A stretch of 64,000 bases of DNA, taken from NCBI GenBank assembly GCA_030068075.1, contig CM057839.1, forward strand, positions 52,418,960 to 52,482,959, in the 5' to 3' direction. The stretch comes from Paguma larvata. Lineage: Eukaryota > Chordata > Mammalia > Carnivora > Viverridae. The translations under genes and the position numbers were made by a program. A model generated the notes under the pieces. It worked only from the letters and a program-made list of their open reading frames with translations. It was not told where the DNA came from and did no database searches. This document shows, piece by piece, positions 1 to 13,339 of this stretch (position 1 is the first letter of the stretch; each line of letters opens with the position of its first letter).

Positions 1-1115
1 CAGGCCACAAGGCTGGCAGTACACAAGCATGTACAACAGGGGCCAGCACTGCTCCAACGTGACTCTTGCCCCAGGGAGAGTGGAAGAAGACCACACATAC
101 CAGTCCAACTACAGCCCCAGCCCACTGCTGGTATGACATCTGGTATGGCCGCAGGTCTCACCCATCAATGAAAGCTTCTCAGGAAGCTTTCACAAGGAAA
201 GCACCCTGCGAGTTTGGTGCTATTGCATCTCTAGCAAATGCCTAGTCTTACTCAAATCCAGGGCAGCCCAGAATGGCCCACTAACAACATAGGGACCAAA
301 CCCTGCCCACAAAAGGAAAAGATAGCCATTGCAGACAACTGGACTGAAGGCATAATGCAGCTAAGCCACGACAGCAAGGTGCACACAACATTCACAGGAG
401 ACACTCCTGAAGTTCCAGGTTCTGGTGAAGAAGGGACACTGTATTTGACGGTACTTTAGGATGTCTTCTGACATAGGTGACATTCCTAACACATAGAAGC
501 AGACACAGTCAGACAAAACAGGGGGACAGAGGGATATGTCCCAAATGAAAGAGCAAAACAAATCACAGCAAGGGGGTGAAACAAAACAGAGATAAGTAGC
601 ATGACTCACAGAGAATTTAAAGTGATGATCATAATGCATTCAGTCGACTGGAGAAAAAATAGAGGACCTCAGTGAGACTCTTAAAAAAGACATAGAAAAC
701 ATAAAAAAGAACCAGTCAGAGATGAAGAACTCAATAATTCAAATTAAAAATACACTAGATGGAATAAATAGTAGACTAGGGGAAGTAGAAGAATGGATTA
801 GTGACCTGGAGGACAGAGTAATGGAAAACAATCAAGCTGAACAGGAGAGAGAAAAAAATAATAAAAAATGAAAATGGATTTGGGGAACCCAGCGACACCA
901 TCAAGCATAACAACATTTGCAATATAGGGATTCCAGAAGGAGAAAAATAATGAAAGGGAACAGAAAATTTATTTGAAGAAATAATAGTTGAAAATTTCCC
1001 AAAACTGGGGAAGGAAACAAAAATCCGTATCCAGGGTGCACAGAGATGAAAGTCCATGACTAGACAGCTTCACAGGTGAATTCCACCAAATATTTAAAGA
1101 AGAGTTAATACCTAT
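1..1115 (+). mobile_element. L1 LINE, 5' part (untranslated/ORF1 region joined to ORF2)
   Basis: The opening 600 bases resemble the carnivore L1 leader (…GGGATATGTCCCAAATGAAAG…). They are followed by ORF1-type sequence (…GACCTGGAGGACAGAGTAATGG…) with several stops. At about 1056-1066 the sequence jumps from ORF1 to mid-ORF2 (ACAGCTTCACAGGTGAATTC), so the rest of ORF1 and the 5' part of ORF2, including the endonuclease, are missing. The element continues after the SINE at 1116-1331. It may start before position 1. Confidence 0.8.
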
Positions 1116-1331
1116 CCATTTTTTTTAATGTTTATTTTTGAGAGAGAGAGAGAGGGAGAGAGAGAGAGACAGTGTGAGTGGGCAAAGAGCAGAGAGACAG
1201 AGAATCTGAAGCAGGCTCCAGGCTCTGAGCTGTCAGCACAGAGCCCAACATGGGGCTCGAACTCATGAACCGCAAGATCATGACCTGAACCGAAGATGGA
1301 CACTTAACCAACTGAGCCAACCAGGCACCCC
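1116..1331 (-). mobile_element. CAN SINE nested in the L1
   Basis: Read on the minus strand, the tRNA-derived head (GGGGTGCCTGGTTGGCTCAG) begins at 1331 and the T-rich image of the A tail lies at about 1119-1140. A perfect 14-bp target-site duplication, GAGTTAATACCTAT, flanks it at 1102-1115 and 1332-1345. The duplicated bases are L1 ORF2 sequence, so the SINE landed in the L1 after the L1 had inserted. Confidence 0.95.
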
Positions 1332-3557
1332 GAGTTAATACCTATTCTTATCAAACTGTTTCAAAAAACAGATGAGGAAGGGAATGTTCCAAATTCATTC
1401 CAGGATGGAAGAATTACCCTGATATCAAAGCCCAATAAACACACTAAAAAAGAAAACTATAGGCCAGTATTTACTATGAATATAGATGCAAAAATCCTCA
1501 ACAAAAGATCAGAAAGGCGAATCCATCGATTTATGAAAAAAATCAGAAAAAAATCACCATGATCAATTGATTGATTCCTGGGATGCAGGGATGGGTCAAT
1601 ATTCACAAATCAGTGAATGTGATATATCAAATCAAGAGAAAGGATAAAAACCATATTCTCATTTTTAACAGATGCAGAAAAAGCACTTGACAAAGTACAA
1701 CATCCATTCATGATAATAGGCTTCAAAATAGCGGGTTTAGAGGGAACATACCTCAATGTAATAAAGCCCATATATGAAAACTCCACAGCTAACATCATAC
1801 TCAATGGTGAAAAACTGAGAGTTTTTTCCCCTAAGGTCAGGAACAAGAAAAGAATGTCCACTCCACTCTCACCACTTTTACTGAACATAGTACTGTAAGT
1901 CCTAGCCACAGCAAACACATAAGAAAAAGAAATAAAAGGCATCCAAATGGGTAAGGAAGAAATAAAACCTTCACTATTTGCAGATTATATAATATTCTAT
2001 ATAAGAAAATCCTAAGACTTAAAAAAAACTACCAGAAGTGATATATTAAATAAGTGGGATTGTAGGATACAAAATCAATATACAGAAATACGTTGCATTT
2101 CTATACACTAATAATGAAGCAGCAGAAAGAGAAATTAACAGTCCCCTTTACAATTGTGTGAAAAAGAATAAAATACTAGGAATAAACTTTACCAAGGAGA
2201 TGAAAGACCTGTATGTACTCTGAAAAGTGTAAAACATTGATGAAAGTAATTGAAGATGATACAAAAAACAAACACAAAACATAACAAAAAAAAAAAAACA
2301 AAAATGGAAAGACATTCCATACTTATGGTTTGGAAGAACAAATACTGTTAAAATGTTCATACTGTATAAAGCAATCTACTGATTTAATCTAATCTCTATT
2401 AAAATAGCAATAGCATTTTTCACAGAACTAAACAATCCTAAAAATCTCTATGGCACCACAAAAACCCCTGAATAGTGATAACAGTCTTCAAAAAGAAAAA
2501 CGAAACTGGAGGTGTCACAATCCCGTATTTCAAGATATACTGCAAAGCTGTAGGAATCAAAGAAATATGGTTCTGGCACAAAACTAGACACAATGATCAG
2601 TAGAATAGACTAGAAAGCCCAGAAATAAACCCACAATTATATAGTTAATTAATATTTGATAAAGGAAGCAAAAATATCTAACAGGAAAAGACAATCTGTT
2701 CAAGAAAAGTGTTGGGAAAACTGGTCGGCTATATGCCAAAGAATGAACTGGACCACTTTCTTACACCATACACAAAAATAAACTCGAAATGAATGAAAGA
2801 CATGTGAGACCTGATACCATAAAAATCCTAGATGAGAGCACAGGTAGTAAAGTCTCTGACATCAGCCATAGCAACATTTTTCTAGATACGTCTCCTGAGG
2901 GAATGGAAATAAAAGGAAAAATCAACAATTAGGACTACATCAAAATAAAAAGCTTCTGCACAGTGACAGAAACAGAACTAAAACACAGCCTACTGAATGG
3001 GAGAAGATCTTTGTAAATGACATATCTGGTAAAGAGTTAGTATACAAACTATATAAAGAACTTACACAACTCAACGCCCAAAAAACTAATAATCCAATTA
3101 AAAAATGGGCAGAAGAAATGGATAGACATTTCTCCAAAGACAACATCTAGACGGCCAACAGACACATGAAAAGTTGGTCAACATCATTAATCACGAGGGA
3201 AACGCAAATCAAAATTACAATGACATATCACCTCAGGATCGTCACAATAGCTAAAATTAACAACACAAAAAACAAGTGTTGGTGAGAATGTGGAGAAAAA
3301 GGACCCCTCTTGCACTGCTGGTGGGAATGCAAACTGGTGAAGGCACTGTGGAAAATAATAAGGAGGTTTCCCGAAAGTTGAAAAGGAACTATCCTATGAT
3401 CTAGTAATTGCACTACTGGGTATTTACCCAAAAAGTACAAAAACACTAATTCAAAGGGATATGTGGAGCCCTGTGGTTATTGTGGCATTATTGACAATAG
3501 CCATGATACAGAAGCTGCCCAAGTGTTCATCAGTCCATGAATGGATAAAGAAGAGGT

Positions 3558-3611
<54 letters not shown>

Positions 3612-4049
3612 CAGTGGAATATTATTCAGCCATAAAAAGAATGAAATCTTGCCATTTTCAACAACATGGATGAAGATACAGAGGATAATGCTAAGAAAAA
3701 TAAGTCAAAGAAAGACAAACACCATATGATTTCTTTCATATGTGGAATTCAAGAAGTAAAACAAATAATCAAAGGAAAAAGAGAGAAAGAGAGAGAGAGA
3801 GTGAGCCAAACCAAGAAGGAGACTGATGGTTACCAGAACAAACCGATGGTTACCAGAAGGGAGGTGGGTGGAGGGATGGGAAATAGGTGATGGGGGTTAA
3901 GGAGTACACCTGTCGTGATGAGCCCCAGGAGATGCAGGGAACTGTTGAAATACTATGTTACACACCTGAAACTAATATAACACTTACTTCAGCTACACTG
4001 GAATTAAAAGAAAATGAAATACAAATAAATTAATTAATTAAAACAAAAA
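1332..4049 (+). mobile_element. L1 LINE, ORF2 reverse-transcriptase region to 3' end (broken)
   Basis: Continuation of the L1 after the nested SINE. ORF2 reverse-transcriptase text is recognisable in pieces: a fragment at 1710-1898 ends in the family's [11 protein letters not shown] block. At 1977-1988 the usual FADD metal-binding motif reads FADY, because the second Asp codon is TAT. Stops and frameshifts are frequent. The 3' part (…GAATATTATTCAGCCATAAA…) and the L1 3' untranslated region follow, ending in an A-rich tail near 4049. The copy is not active. Confidence 0.9.
3560..3607 (+). repeat. (TA)n microsatellite, about 24 units, inside L1
   Basis: Uninterrupted TA dinucleotides at the ORF2-3' site where L1 copies normally read GTGGTATATATATACA. 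The array is an expansion of a pre-existing L1 TA run and is likely length-polymorphic. Confidence 0.95.
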
Positions 4050-5478
4050 CCAAAGGAGTATATTTGCAACTCCTATCCCCTCTTTCCATGTTTCCCCTTA
4101 GTGCATACAAATCTAAATTATCATCCAATGTTTGTCACAAGAGCTCATTCATCATGACCGGTTAAGGGAAAGAATACAGAGAAAATGTGGGACTAAATAA
4201 TTTTTCAAGTCAAACCTTTGTTGCATTTCAGCTAAGCCTGGGTTTCTTTTCAGTCATCCGATAAATATTTATGCTGTATGCATATATTACAAGCCTACTG
4301 TATGCCAAGTAATGCTAACGTGTTAAGGATACTGAGTCTAAGGTGGCAAGAAGTGTGTGCTCACCCTGCGGTCAGCAAGCAATTCTTTTACAAAAGGTCT
4401 GTAAGAAAGCTTACAGGGCCCGTCAGTAGATGAAGCTGGAAAAGTAGGTAGATAATGAAAAGGAGTTTGGATTTTATCTGGAAAGCTTAGGTATTGAAGA
4501 GTGTTCAGCAGAGGAGTTACATGAGTGATTCTGCATGTTAGGAAAGTGGTTCGGAGGGAAATGAAATTGGAGGCAGGGATGCCAAGTTTGCAGGGAGTCT
4601 ACTGCAAACAGTCTGTTTACTTTTCATGATGATGGTTCTAAAATACTTTTACTTCTCATGATAAGGGTTCAAAACCAAGTCAGTGGTGTGCAGAGTGCAA
4701 AATGTAAGAGATATTTAAGAGGTAGAACTAAGAAACCTGACGACCTGGTGGATGAGGTAAAGATAAGGATGGTGCCTTGGTGAACAGGAAACAGCAAGTA
4801 TGGGAGATGCTGCATCCAAGTTTGGAAACGTTGAACTTAAGTATTCCATGACATCTTGTCAAGATATTTTGGAGAAAAATAGGATGTAGCTGTTTTTGAA
4901 CTTAGCAGCAAGGTCCTGACAGCTCTTTCTATGGGTCATTTCTCAGGTTTCTGTTTGTAGCCAGCAACTCCATGTCTCCTTCTGGGACAAAGAAAAGTCT
5001 TGCTTACTACTTGATATAAAAGAGGTGGATTCCCCAAGCTCAGCGTTCCTCTCCTGTCACATAACCTACCACATGAGCTTCTGTCTGGGCACCTCGGTGG
5101 GGCGCTTATCAGGTTGTTAGATCCATGAGGCTAAAGCTGGTGAAGCTGGGATGGCTGTTTGGTGGCACATGATAAAATCTCAAGAGGACTGGCCCAAACC
5201 TTTTCTGAGAACAACCCATTACATTAGGGACAAACCGACCATCATTTTAAACACTAAGAGAGTACATTTCAAGAATATCATTCTAAGGATATCGGAGGAC
5301 ATAACCAGTGTATTCTTCATCTCTAATTAGCTCTGGAGGAAACATGGTTGAAATATATGTCTTCGCTTATGAATTTCATATTCTCCACTTAGGATGTTCC
5401 AATATATATACTTAGTAATTGGGGCCACTTTTTTACTGGGACATTAGATCGTAAGTTAAAAGGCTTTGCCCCTTTCTT
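4050..5478. other. Intron sequence with an old LINE relic
   Basis: The stretch at about 4250-4600 resembles an old L2-type relic (…ATAAATATTTATGCTGTATGC…, …GGAGTTTGGATTTTATCTGG…). From about 4870 to 5478 I see no recognisable element or coding signal. Confidence 0.4.
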
Positions 5479-5495
5479 AAAAACATCGCTGCTCT

Positions 5496-5715
5496 GGGGC
5501 ACCTGGCTGGCTTAGTCAGTTGGGCATCTGACTTCGGCTCAGGTCATGATCTCCGGTTTGAGTTCGAGCCCCACATCTGGCTCTGCTGACAGCTCAGAGC
5601 CTGGAGCCTGCTTCGGATTCTGTGTCTCCCTCTCTCTCTGCACCTCCCCACTCATACTCTGCCTCTCTCTCTCAATAACAAATAAACATCAAAAAAAAAT
5701 TAAAAACAAAAAACA
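5496..5715 (+). mobile_element. CAN SINE (felid type)
   Basis: Head GGGGCACCTGGCTGGCTTAG, B-box GAGTTCGAGCC, felid body CTGACAGCTCAGAGCCTGGA, CT-rich region and A-rich tail. It is flanked by a 17-bp duplication with one mismatch, AAAAACATCGCTGCTCT at 5479-5495 and AAAAACATCACTGCTCT at 5716-5732. Confidence 0.95.
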
Positions 5716-6439
5716 AAAAACATCACTGCTCTTATTATTCTTTCTCATCCAAAATCTCTAGAAAATGGAAGGGACTTCAGCAGAATGGGAAAGTTTCATC
5801 ATTAGAAACATAAAATGATGAAGACTATTTATCTTTTATCACACTATAATCCCTTACCCTGATGATGTAATAAGCCCCGGAGAATTACGTGTTTACTAGA
5901 CGGTAGGGAGAAGGTGTTTCAGATGCCTGGAGAATGCATACTGGATGTGGAAAAGAGAGAGGGTTTCAAGGAGGTTACTAAGGACAAACTGTTAATGGTG
6001 TATCAAGTGTACAGTACAAGAGAACATTAGGACAGGGATCACGAGTTTCTTCACAGTGACATCAATAGGATTATGAAACAGTATTCCAAGGGAAGTAGTG
6101 GGAACACCATTCACTGGACACAGTAAAAAGCACTCCGGTCTAGAGAATGCCTGCTAGGTGACAATTCTGCACTTGGCAAGAGAATGAACACGATTATCTA
6201 ACAAATCTTTTCTCAGCCCACCTTTTAACTCTAATTTCTGTGACACTTAGAAGGAATCATTAAAGAGCTGGAAGAAGAGGTTTTCAATAACTGGAAACTA
6301 GATATCATGGACTTTTTCAAAGACTTTTTAAGAGTCAGCTACTTGAAGGCAGAAATTTCCCCTCTAAGAGTCCTTGGCGATTACTTCGAGAAATGACCAA
6401 AGGAATTGATCCATTTAGAAGAACTCTTCCTCAATAACT

Positions 6440-8190
6440 TACTGACCTAGAAGTGTCCTTGTCGTTTTGTTTTTGTTCCCCTCCATCCACCAAACCCCTA
6501 AGAACCAAGAACATGGCTTCTCCAGCTTCATTGACTCCTTTTGTTATCCCTTTCATTTCATTATTCCTGTGACCTTACTCCTTAACTTTGCTGTTATTTC
6601 CTCTCTACTACAAAGCTGCTTGAATATGTGGTATATACCCGTTGTGTCTACCGCCTTCCCACCTGAAATCTCAGCTTTCTCATCAATCAGCCTATGAAAC
6701 TGTCCTTTGAAAGATTCTCGGTGACTGTTTTCTCAGTCTCTTAACCATGTGACATTTGACATCGCTGACATCAGCTCCTCTTAAACCATCTGTCTCACTT
6801 GCTCCTGTTACAGAAAAAGTCCTGGTCTTTTTCCTCCTAAATTTTGTTTAGTTTTCACTGGCTTTTTAATTCCCTCTGCTGGCCCAGTACACACGGAGGA
6901 GGACGTTACTTTGTTCTTGTTCTTCCTCTTATACTCTAACTCTGGGGATTGTCAGAATTCAGTCACCACTTTCTCTTCTCTATTCGCTTTTACCAGAGGG
7001 CTTTCATTCTCCTGGATTCAGCTGTCATCACACTGAACTCTTTAATTTCTATTCTTTATCACTGACTGACCGCTGGGCTTGTCCGCTTGAATTTGCCATT
7101 GCCCAGTTTGAATTCAGAATGAGAAGTGGCCATGAGGTGGCACGAGACACACCACACACTAGAGTTTTAACCTTGACTCTTCCACTAACAACTGGTTGAC
7201 CTTGGGCAAGTTACTTAACCTCTTCAAGCTCAGATCAATTGTCTATAAATGAGGGTGCTGGGCGGAGTGGTCATCTCTGAATGATGCTCCAGGAAGTCCT
7301 ATCAGCTCTACAGAGGTGATATGGAAGGCTCAAGGAGCAGATCTCCACAATTCCCACTCTTTACTGCTTTCTTCTGTTTTAGAACACAGGACTTCGGTGT
7401 AGAGCTTCATTTAAGGCAATGTTCTCATTAAAAAAAAAAAGTCTGAGCTCAGGTCCTGCCTGATGTGGTTCTTCCAAAATTCTCTAAAATCCAATTCATC
7501 TCATCTGTCAGGCTGCAGCTTCTTCTAACTTTTCCATTTCTATTAGTAGGGCCATCATTCTTCCACCTATAGGGGCTTAGAATATTCACCTTATTTTGAT
7601 TTTTTTCTCTCCTATCCCCTAAGTACTTCCGAGACCTCTCTAAATCTGAGTTCTCTCAGCTCTCTGTGAAATGTCTCTTTTATACCCCAGCACCCCCATT
7701 TCTACTATTGGCACTCTGCTATCAGTTCTTAAACTGCCCGCAAGAATCTCCTACTTTGTCTCCTCCTCTGGTCTCTTCCTCTTCCACTCTATCTTACATG
7801 AGAATACCAGACCAGATATCTAATATGCCACTTTCACCTTGTCAATCTCCAGTTTAAAACTTGGATGCTTTCCGATGCCCTGTGGGAAGATGTCAGATCA
7901 GACCTGGCATTCCCGGTTCAATCCTACCAAAAATAGCCCATCTACTATAACTGAGAAAGCCTTAGAAAGCCTCCTCCCCTTTCTTCATCCCTCCCTGCTT
8001 ACATTTTACACACAGTACAAGTCCTTTATCTCTCAGAAGCCTTTCCTCCAGGCTATTTGCAAGTTTTCCTTATCTCTGCACGTTTTCTATGTCACTTATG
8101 TGGCAGGTGATCATTTATACATTTGGATAGAACTGACTCATGTGAATTTGTTTTTTCAGCAAAACCGCCAATGCCTTTAGGGCAGTCACC
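6440..8190 (+). repeat. L2-like LINE relics with a MIR insertion
   Basis: C+T-rich text with short L2-like phrases (…TGACATTTGACATCGCTGAC…, …TCTCTGCACGTTTTCTATGTC…). It is heavily mutated and has no usable reading frame. A MIR-like block at about 7130-7320 contains CCTTGGGCAAGTTACTTAAC, the MIR core. Family assignment is from memory of consensus text, not from a search. Confidence 0.5.
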
Positions 8191-8194
8191 ATTT

Positions 8195-8640
8195 CCAAGC
8201 AAGTGAGGCAGCGTGGCTGATGGAACCTGTGTTCTCAATCTGTCACCATTATGTATGTTAACTTTAGGCTCAACTTAGCTTTCTGTTATGTAAAGCATGG
8301 ATACAAACCCAAGGTTGCTGTGAAAGCCAAATGCCCTATGTGAGACAGTGCTTTTAAACTGTAAACTTCGAGAAATCTATTGTAGCATTATTTCTATCAT
8401 CATTATTCACTGTTATTATTCTCAGGACTGACTGGATACAGAACGGGTGTATAATGCACACTTGGGGTACTGAATCCATGCAAGAAGTCTGTATGAGACC
8501 TTGACTGCAATTATATGAAAACATATGCAAAAGTGGTAACTGTGGTAGCGTTCAAATTGTGCATATTTTCTATTTTCTAAATGTTTGTGGTCGTGTTACT
8601 ATACCACTATCATTATAATTTAAAAAGAAATAAAAAGGAG
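8195..8640 (+). repeat. MIR-like block and old L1 3' tail relic
   Basis: 8195-8350 resembles MIR (…AGGCAGCGTGGCTGATGGAA…). 8440-8640 resembles the 3' tail of an old L1M copy (…CATATTTTCTATTTTCTAAA…). Both are diverged. Confidence 0.4.
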
Positions 8641-10120
8641 CCAGTGACATACAGATGACATTTTGAAGAGCTATATGTAAGCACAGCCAGTAAGAGCTGA
8701 CTACTTCACTGAATACCCTAGTGAGTGACATCCCTCCCCCCACACTGAATAGCAAGACCTTCACTGTGTGACTCCACTGTGGCACTCCAAGGGCTGGCGG
8801 CCTCTATAGCAACTAGTACAAGGTGAGGGGACAGTCGTCAAGATCAGCATGGCAAAGATTCACCATGTCACCTCCCATCTGCCGGCACCATACCATAAGT
8901 CTCGCATTCCTGGTCTATTCTCCTTGTTCCAGGGCCTTGTTTTGCTGTTTGCTCCTAAGCCCTACCATTAAACATCACACCCTGTGAATCGAGGGGCCCT
9001 GGGGACCATAGTCAAGATGCTAATCGGCTACTTCAATATCCTTTACTCACATTTTTTTCAAAGTACCAATGGCAATCCATCAAGTGTCATGACAGTCTCC
9101 AATAACTGTCAGGCTACTCCTCATAAGATTATAACTGTGGTCAGAGGAGGAAAGAGAATGGAGACGCCTTTCACACTTTTCTTGATGAGCCAGTGACTAT
9201 CACGTAGCAGGTGCCCAGGGGCTGACAAATGAGGAAATGACCCCTAAATCATGGTCTGGGATAGTGGAAAAAATGATGGACACAGAAGACTGGTTCTAAT
9301 TGCCACTGACTTGCTATGTGCCTTCATTTCATTATTTGTTCATAAAATGCGGGACTGAAGCACACAACCTCTGCAGTGTCCTCCCACACCGGGATTCCAG
9401 GCCTGCTGTGTCCTTCTCCCTGACTCGGAACTTCCCTTCGGAATAAGGCAGCCAACTCGGTACAGATGATATGGACTTACCCCGGATTTCGTTTAGAAAG
9501 AAAGAGGAAGCAGAGGGAGAAAAGCAGTGAAGAAGCAAGTGGATGAGGAAAGGATTGATGAGAATGAGTACCTGAGTAAGCTTCTAATTTTCTTATGGTT
9601 CAAACGAAAGTAAGAAGGCATCAATCCCCAAGAGTGAGCAGGGTCTTGGCAATTTTCTGCAGGTAGGAAGTCGCAAGTCCTTGCGAATCTTCCCACTAGC
9701 TGAAACTTGGTATGGTCCAAGGGTCATGGGCTCTCACCCACCGGTTCCCCTTCCTCAGAAGCCTTTGATGTTCAGCGTCTCCATGAGGGAAGCCTACAGA
9801 GACCACTTGAAAGCAGACATGCAGGGCTCCTGCTGTTAGCTGCCTCGCAATGCATCCGCATTTTACAGGCCGAGATGTTCCACCTCGTTGGGGTTCAGTT
9901 GCTGGACCCTGAGTGCATGCATCATGTCCTCAGACGCTCCAGGAACTGTGTTTTCTAAGATTTCTGATTGCAAAGATTAAGACAGGTGAGAACTGGTTAC
10001 AGGTTATAAAAGGGAGCCTTTTAAGAAGGACACGTGAAAGCTCAGTGTGGTTTAGGTGCCAGAGCTACCCAGATACAGTATTTCTCCTGGTAGCCTTCTT
10101 TTCCAGTCATTGTTGGTTAT
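8641..10120. other. Mostly unique intron sequence, one MIR-like piece
   Basis: A MIR-like segment at about 9240-9330 (…GACTTGCTATGTGCCTTCATTTC…). Nothing else was recognised; the short open frames have no familiar motifs. Confidence 0.35.
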
Positions 10121-10124
10121 ATTT

Positions 10125-10345
10125 ATTTAATAAATACTTAGATAGTGCTTACATAAGAACTTTACTAATACGAACTCATCTAATCCTTGCAACAGCCCTA
10201 TTAGGTATTATTGCATTCCCATTTTACAGACGAGGAAAGTGAGGCATACAGAGGCTAATGACTTGCCTAAGGTCACACAACTAGGAAGAAGCAGAGGTCC
10301 TCTTTGAATCAAGGCTGTCTCCAGAGCCCTCCTGGCACCTATTAC
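10125..10345 (-). repeat. MIR SINE relic
   Basis: Plus-strand text CATTTTACAGACGAGGAAAG followed by GCCTAAGGTCACACAACTAG is the reverse image of the MIR core, preceded by TAATCCTTGCAACAGCCCTA. A typical diverged MIR in minus orientation. Confidence 0.8.
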
Positions 10346-13085
10346 GATCCTTGCCAACTGTAAAAATGCCTGTTGAACACTGGGATCAAATCCTTGCCCA
10401 TTCCAAGTCAGACTGGCTCTTCTTGCACAGTCACAAAAGCAAAGTGGAGCAAGGCAGAGGGCCGGCAGGGGCCCGGCCAAGGAGCAGTGTTAGTAGGGAC
10501 GGGGCCTGGCTGCCTGCTGTTGTTCAGTGGTGACAGACTTCCTTTGGACAAGTGTGTCTTGTAACCATGGCCCACGTACCAGGTAGGGATCTCAAAGGCA
10601 GGGTTCTGGGGCCAGCAAAGAAGAAGAACGCAGGCTCTCCTGGGTTGGAAGATGTAGGGAGAGGAGGGCTGAGGTCAGAGAAGGACTCCCAAACACCAAG
10701 TGTGGGCCGCATGCAGGACTGACTGACGGGTGGAGAGGCTCGAGCAGGGGGACCCATGCTCCAGCCGCACCCCAGCTACATGATAATACAGCAGAACCAC
10801 TGAGGTGGCAGGAAAAGAGAGAAAAGAGGGGACACAGAAGCCATTCTAAAGGGAGAATGGACAGATTCTGTGTGTGAAACAGAGCAAAGGGGAGAGTGAT
10901 AAAAGATTTCAGCAAGTGAAGCCTGGATGACTAGCAGGATAATGATACTAAAATCAGAGGGCACGAAGAAAGAGAAGGACAGGCTCCAATAATTTAGAAA
11001 TACTGGATGCAAGGTCTCGGAAAGGCGGCTGAAGGGCCGCGCGTGAGCTCCGGTGGGGCGGTTGGGCCGGGAATGACTTTCCAGCCCACCTTGGGCCTCT
11101 CTCCCTCCCGACAGTCCCAGCGCACACCTGCCGTCCCAGCAGAAGTATTGCCAAAGCTCCCTGTCCCCATCGAGAGTTGCCCAGACTCTGAGAGGCTGCT
11201 CTACCTGTGACCCTTTCTCAACACGGGAAAACCATCCTCAGCACCTAGCACGGTCCCTTGTGCAACGTACATCCGCAGCCAGTATCCTTTGAAAGAATAA
11301 AGAGCGGACTCTCAGTAATGTATTTTGAATTAAATCGATCGAATGAATCTGTGACCACACAGAGTGCGTAATCACAGGTGACACTGACTGGCAGTCACAG
11401 GATTTGGTCAGGACCCTCGGCTTGGAGTGATTTACAAGACTTTGAGGAATATATGCAGGGGTTAGTGAAAATTAACCATTAGCCAGTGCAATCACTTTGG
11501 CTATTTTGCATTCTTTCATTTTCTAAAGGCATTTGCTGTAGCATCATTTTAAAGTAAAATCGTTTCTTCATTATTTTAGACTGAAGAAGGTAAAAAGTGA
11601 ATTTTTAGTTTATATCTATTATTAATGCTTTCAATGTTTTTAATTTAAATATTAACTTTTTTGGAGACCATTTCAAGCTTATAAGCTTGTTCTTTTCCTT
11701 TCCTTTCCAAAATTTAAGACAGTTCTCCAGTATGCTTTAATTCTTAGTTAATAACTTTCCCTGATTTTCTCGATACAAATTTAATATATGTATCTTTTCA
11801 GTGTAGAAAAGCTATCAAATATAAAAAGAAAATAGAAACGAACTGAAATTTGCCTATCCAGACATAAGCATTATTAGCATTCAGATATTTATCTTTTATA
11901 TTTCATATATAACCCTCCCCTCCCCACATATACAGAACATAATATACACACACATGTATATGTATATAGACATACGTATACATATATGTTATTGTTTGGT
12001 TCTTATTTGAAAAATAGGGATTCTCCCACATGTACTTTTAATAAGACAACAGACACTTTGACAGGAAAGATTAATTTCAATTTTGTAATGTTTTCCATTA
12101 AATAGTAAGAGCGTCCCTGCTGCCTGGCTCATAACTTAATTACGGCCATGACAGTTCACACCATGCTTACACTGTGGTCTCAAGCTGGCAAATGAATGAC
12201 TTTCTTTTGGCAGAGTCTGGTGACAGTCATATTAAATACGAATGATCTAAAAATGGGAAAAAATTTCTTTGTGTTCTAACAAATCCATTCATTATTTAAA
12301 GTGTAAGTTGTAGTATTTTATGTTTATGACATTTGCCATTTGCTTTATCCCATTTGCCATTTTGCCTTATGCCATTTGTAGGTGGTCCCAAATACACTTG
12401 GCCTCAACCACAGTCGTGTGTTTCTCTTCGGCATGTAAAAAATGCTACCCACGCTGCTCTAACCATGCAAGTACATACCCTTCATCGCCAAGAGTACTGA
12501 CATGAAAAATCTCCTTCACTAATAAAAATGGAGGAGCAAACAGAAGAAACTAAAGTGAACTACTTTTAAATGTATGTATGTGCATCTGGGATTAGTTGGT
12601 TTGATTTATCTTGTATGATACCGACTCTATTGCTGGTAAAGATTAATTGTATTACGGTGCTCTTGGCATGTTATTTTCCCAGTCCATTTCTCAGTATGAC
12701 ATTTCTTATTTTTCTCCACTGCAAAGCACCCACTATCATAATTTTCACCTGCTGAATTTACGTTACTAATGATAATATTAAAATTCATAGTTTTTTGACC
12801 TTTATAGTGGTAAATTAGGTCATGAGAATAGATGGGATGCAATCTGATAAATGAGAAAGACATTTAATTATTATTTAAGTAAAATCAAACTTCACAAGGT
12901 TGGCCGGGCACACTATCTCAGTAAACACGGAAAAAACAGTCTCCCCTCCCCAACACCTCAAAGTCCAGATCTCTCCTCTGTGTTCTCGCATGTGCTACAT
13001 GAGAAATATTCTGAGAACTAAGTGTCTGGACTGCTGGTGCACAGTGGCTGTAGCGTATGAAGTCCTCTGAATAAAAAACCACATA
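10346..13085. other. Unique intron sequence, GC-rich then AT-rich
   Basis: 10346-11300 is moderately GC-rich. 11450-12900 is AT-rich with an imperfect TA/CA-rich run near 11900-11990. At 12330-12385 a degenerate short repeat of CATTTGCC units occurs. No gene or recognisable transposon. Confidence 0.35.
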
Positions 13086-13089
13086 AGTA

Positions 13090-13260
13090 GTGGTCATAAG
13101 GATAGTATTAATAGCCCTTGCTGAATGCTTGGTAGATGCCAGGTGCTGGTACTGTTATACCCCTGTTTATAGAGGGAAAAATTGAGGCACAGATAAGGTG
13201 AGTAGCTTCCTAAGTTCATGTACCTGGAGAGCAGTGGCTCCAGGACCGGGCCCCAGGCAG
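13090..13260 (-). repeat. MIR SINE relic
   Basis: …CTTGCTGAATGCTTGGTAGATGCCAGGTGCTGGTAC… followed by GAGGGAAAAATTGAGGCACAG matches the reverse-complement layout of MIR. Diverged. Confidence 0.65.
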
Positions 13261-13339
13261 TCTATGCTGCTGTCCGAGTCACCTCTTATGGAGTCACCAC
13301 TTCTCTGCTTGGTTCAAGTCCCTCATCCTGCCCCAAGTC

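Noticed and set aside
1710..1898. Reverse-transcriptase-like open frame
   Set aside because: It is a surviving fragment of L1 ORF2 inside a broken L1, not a host gene.
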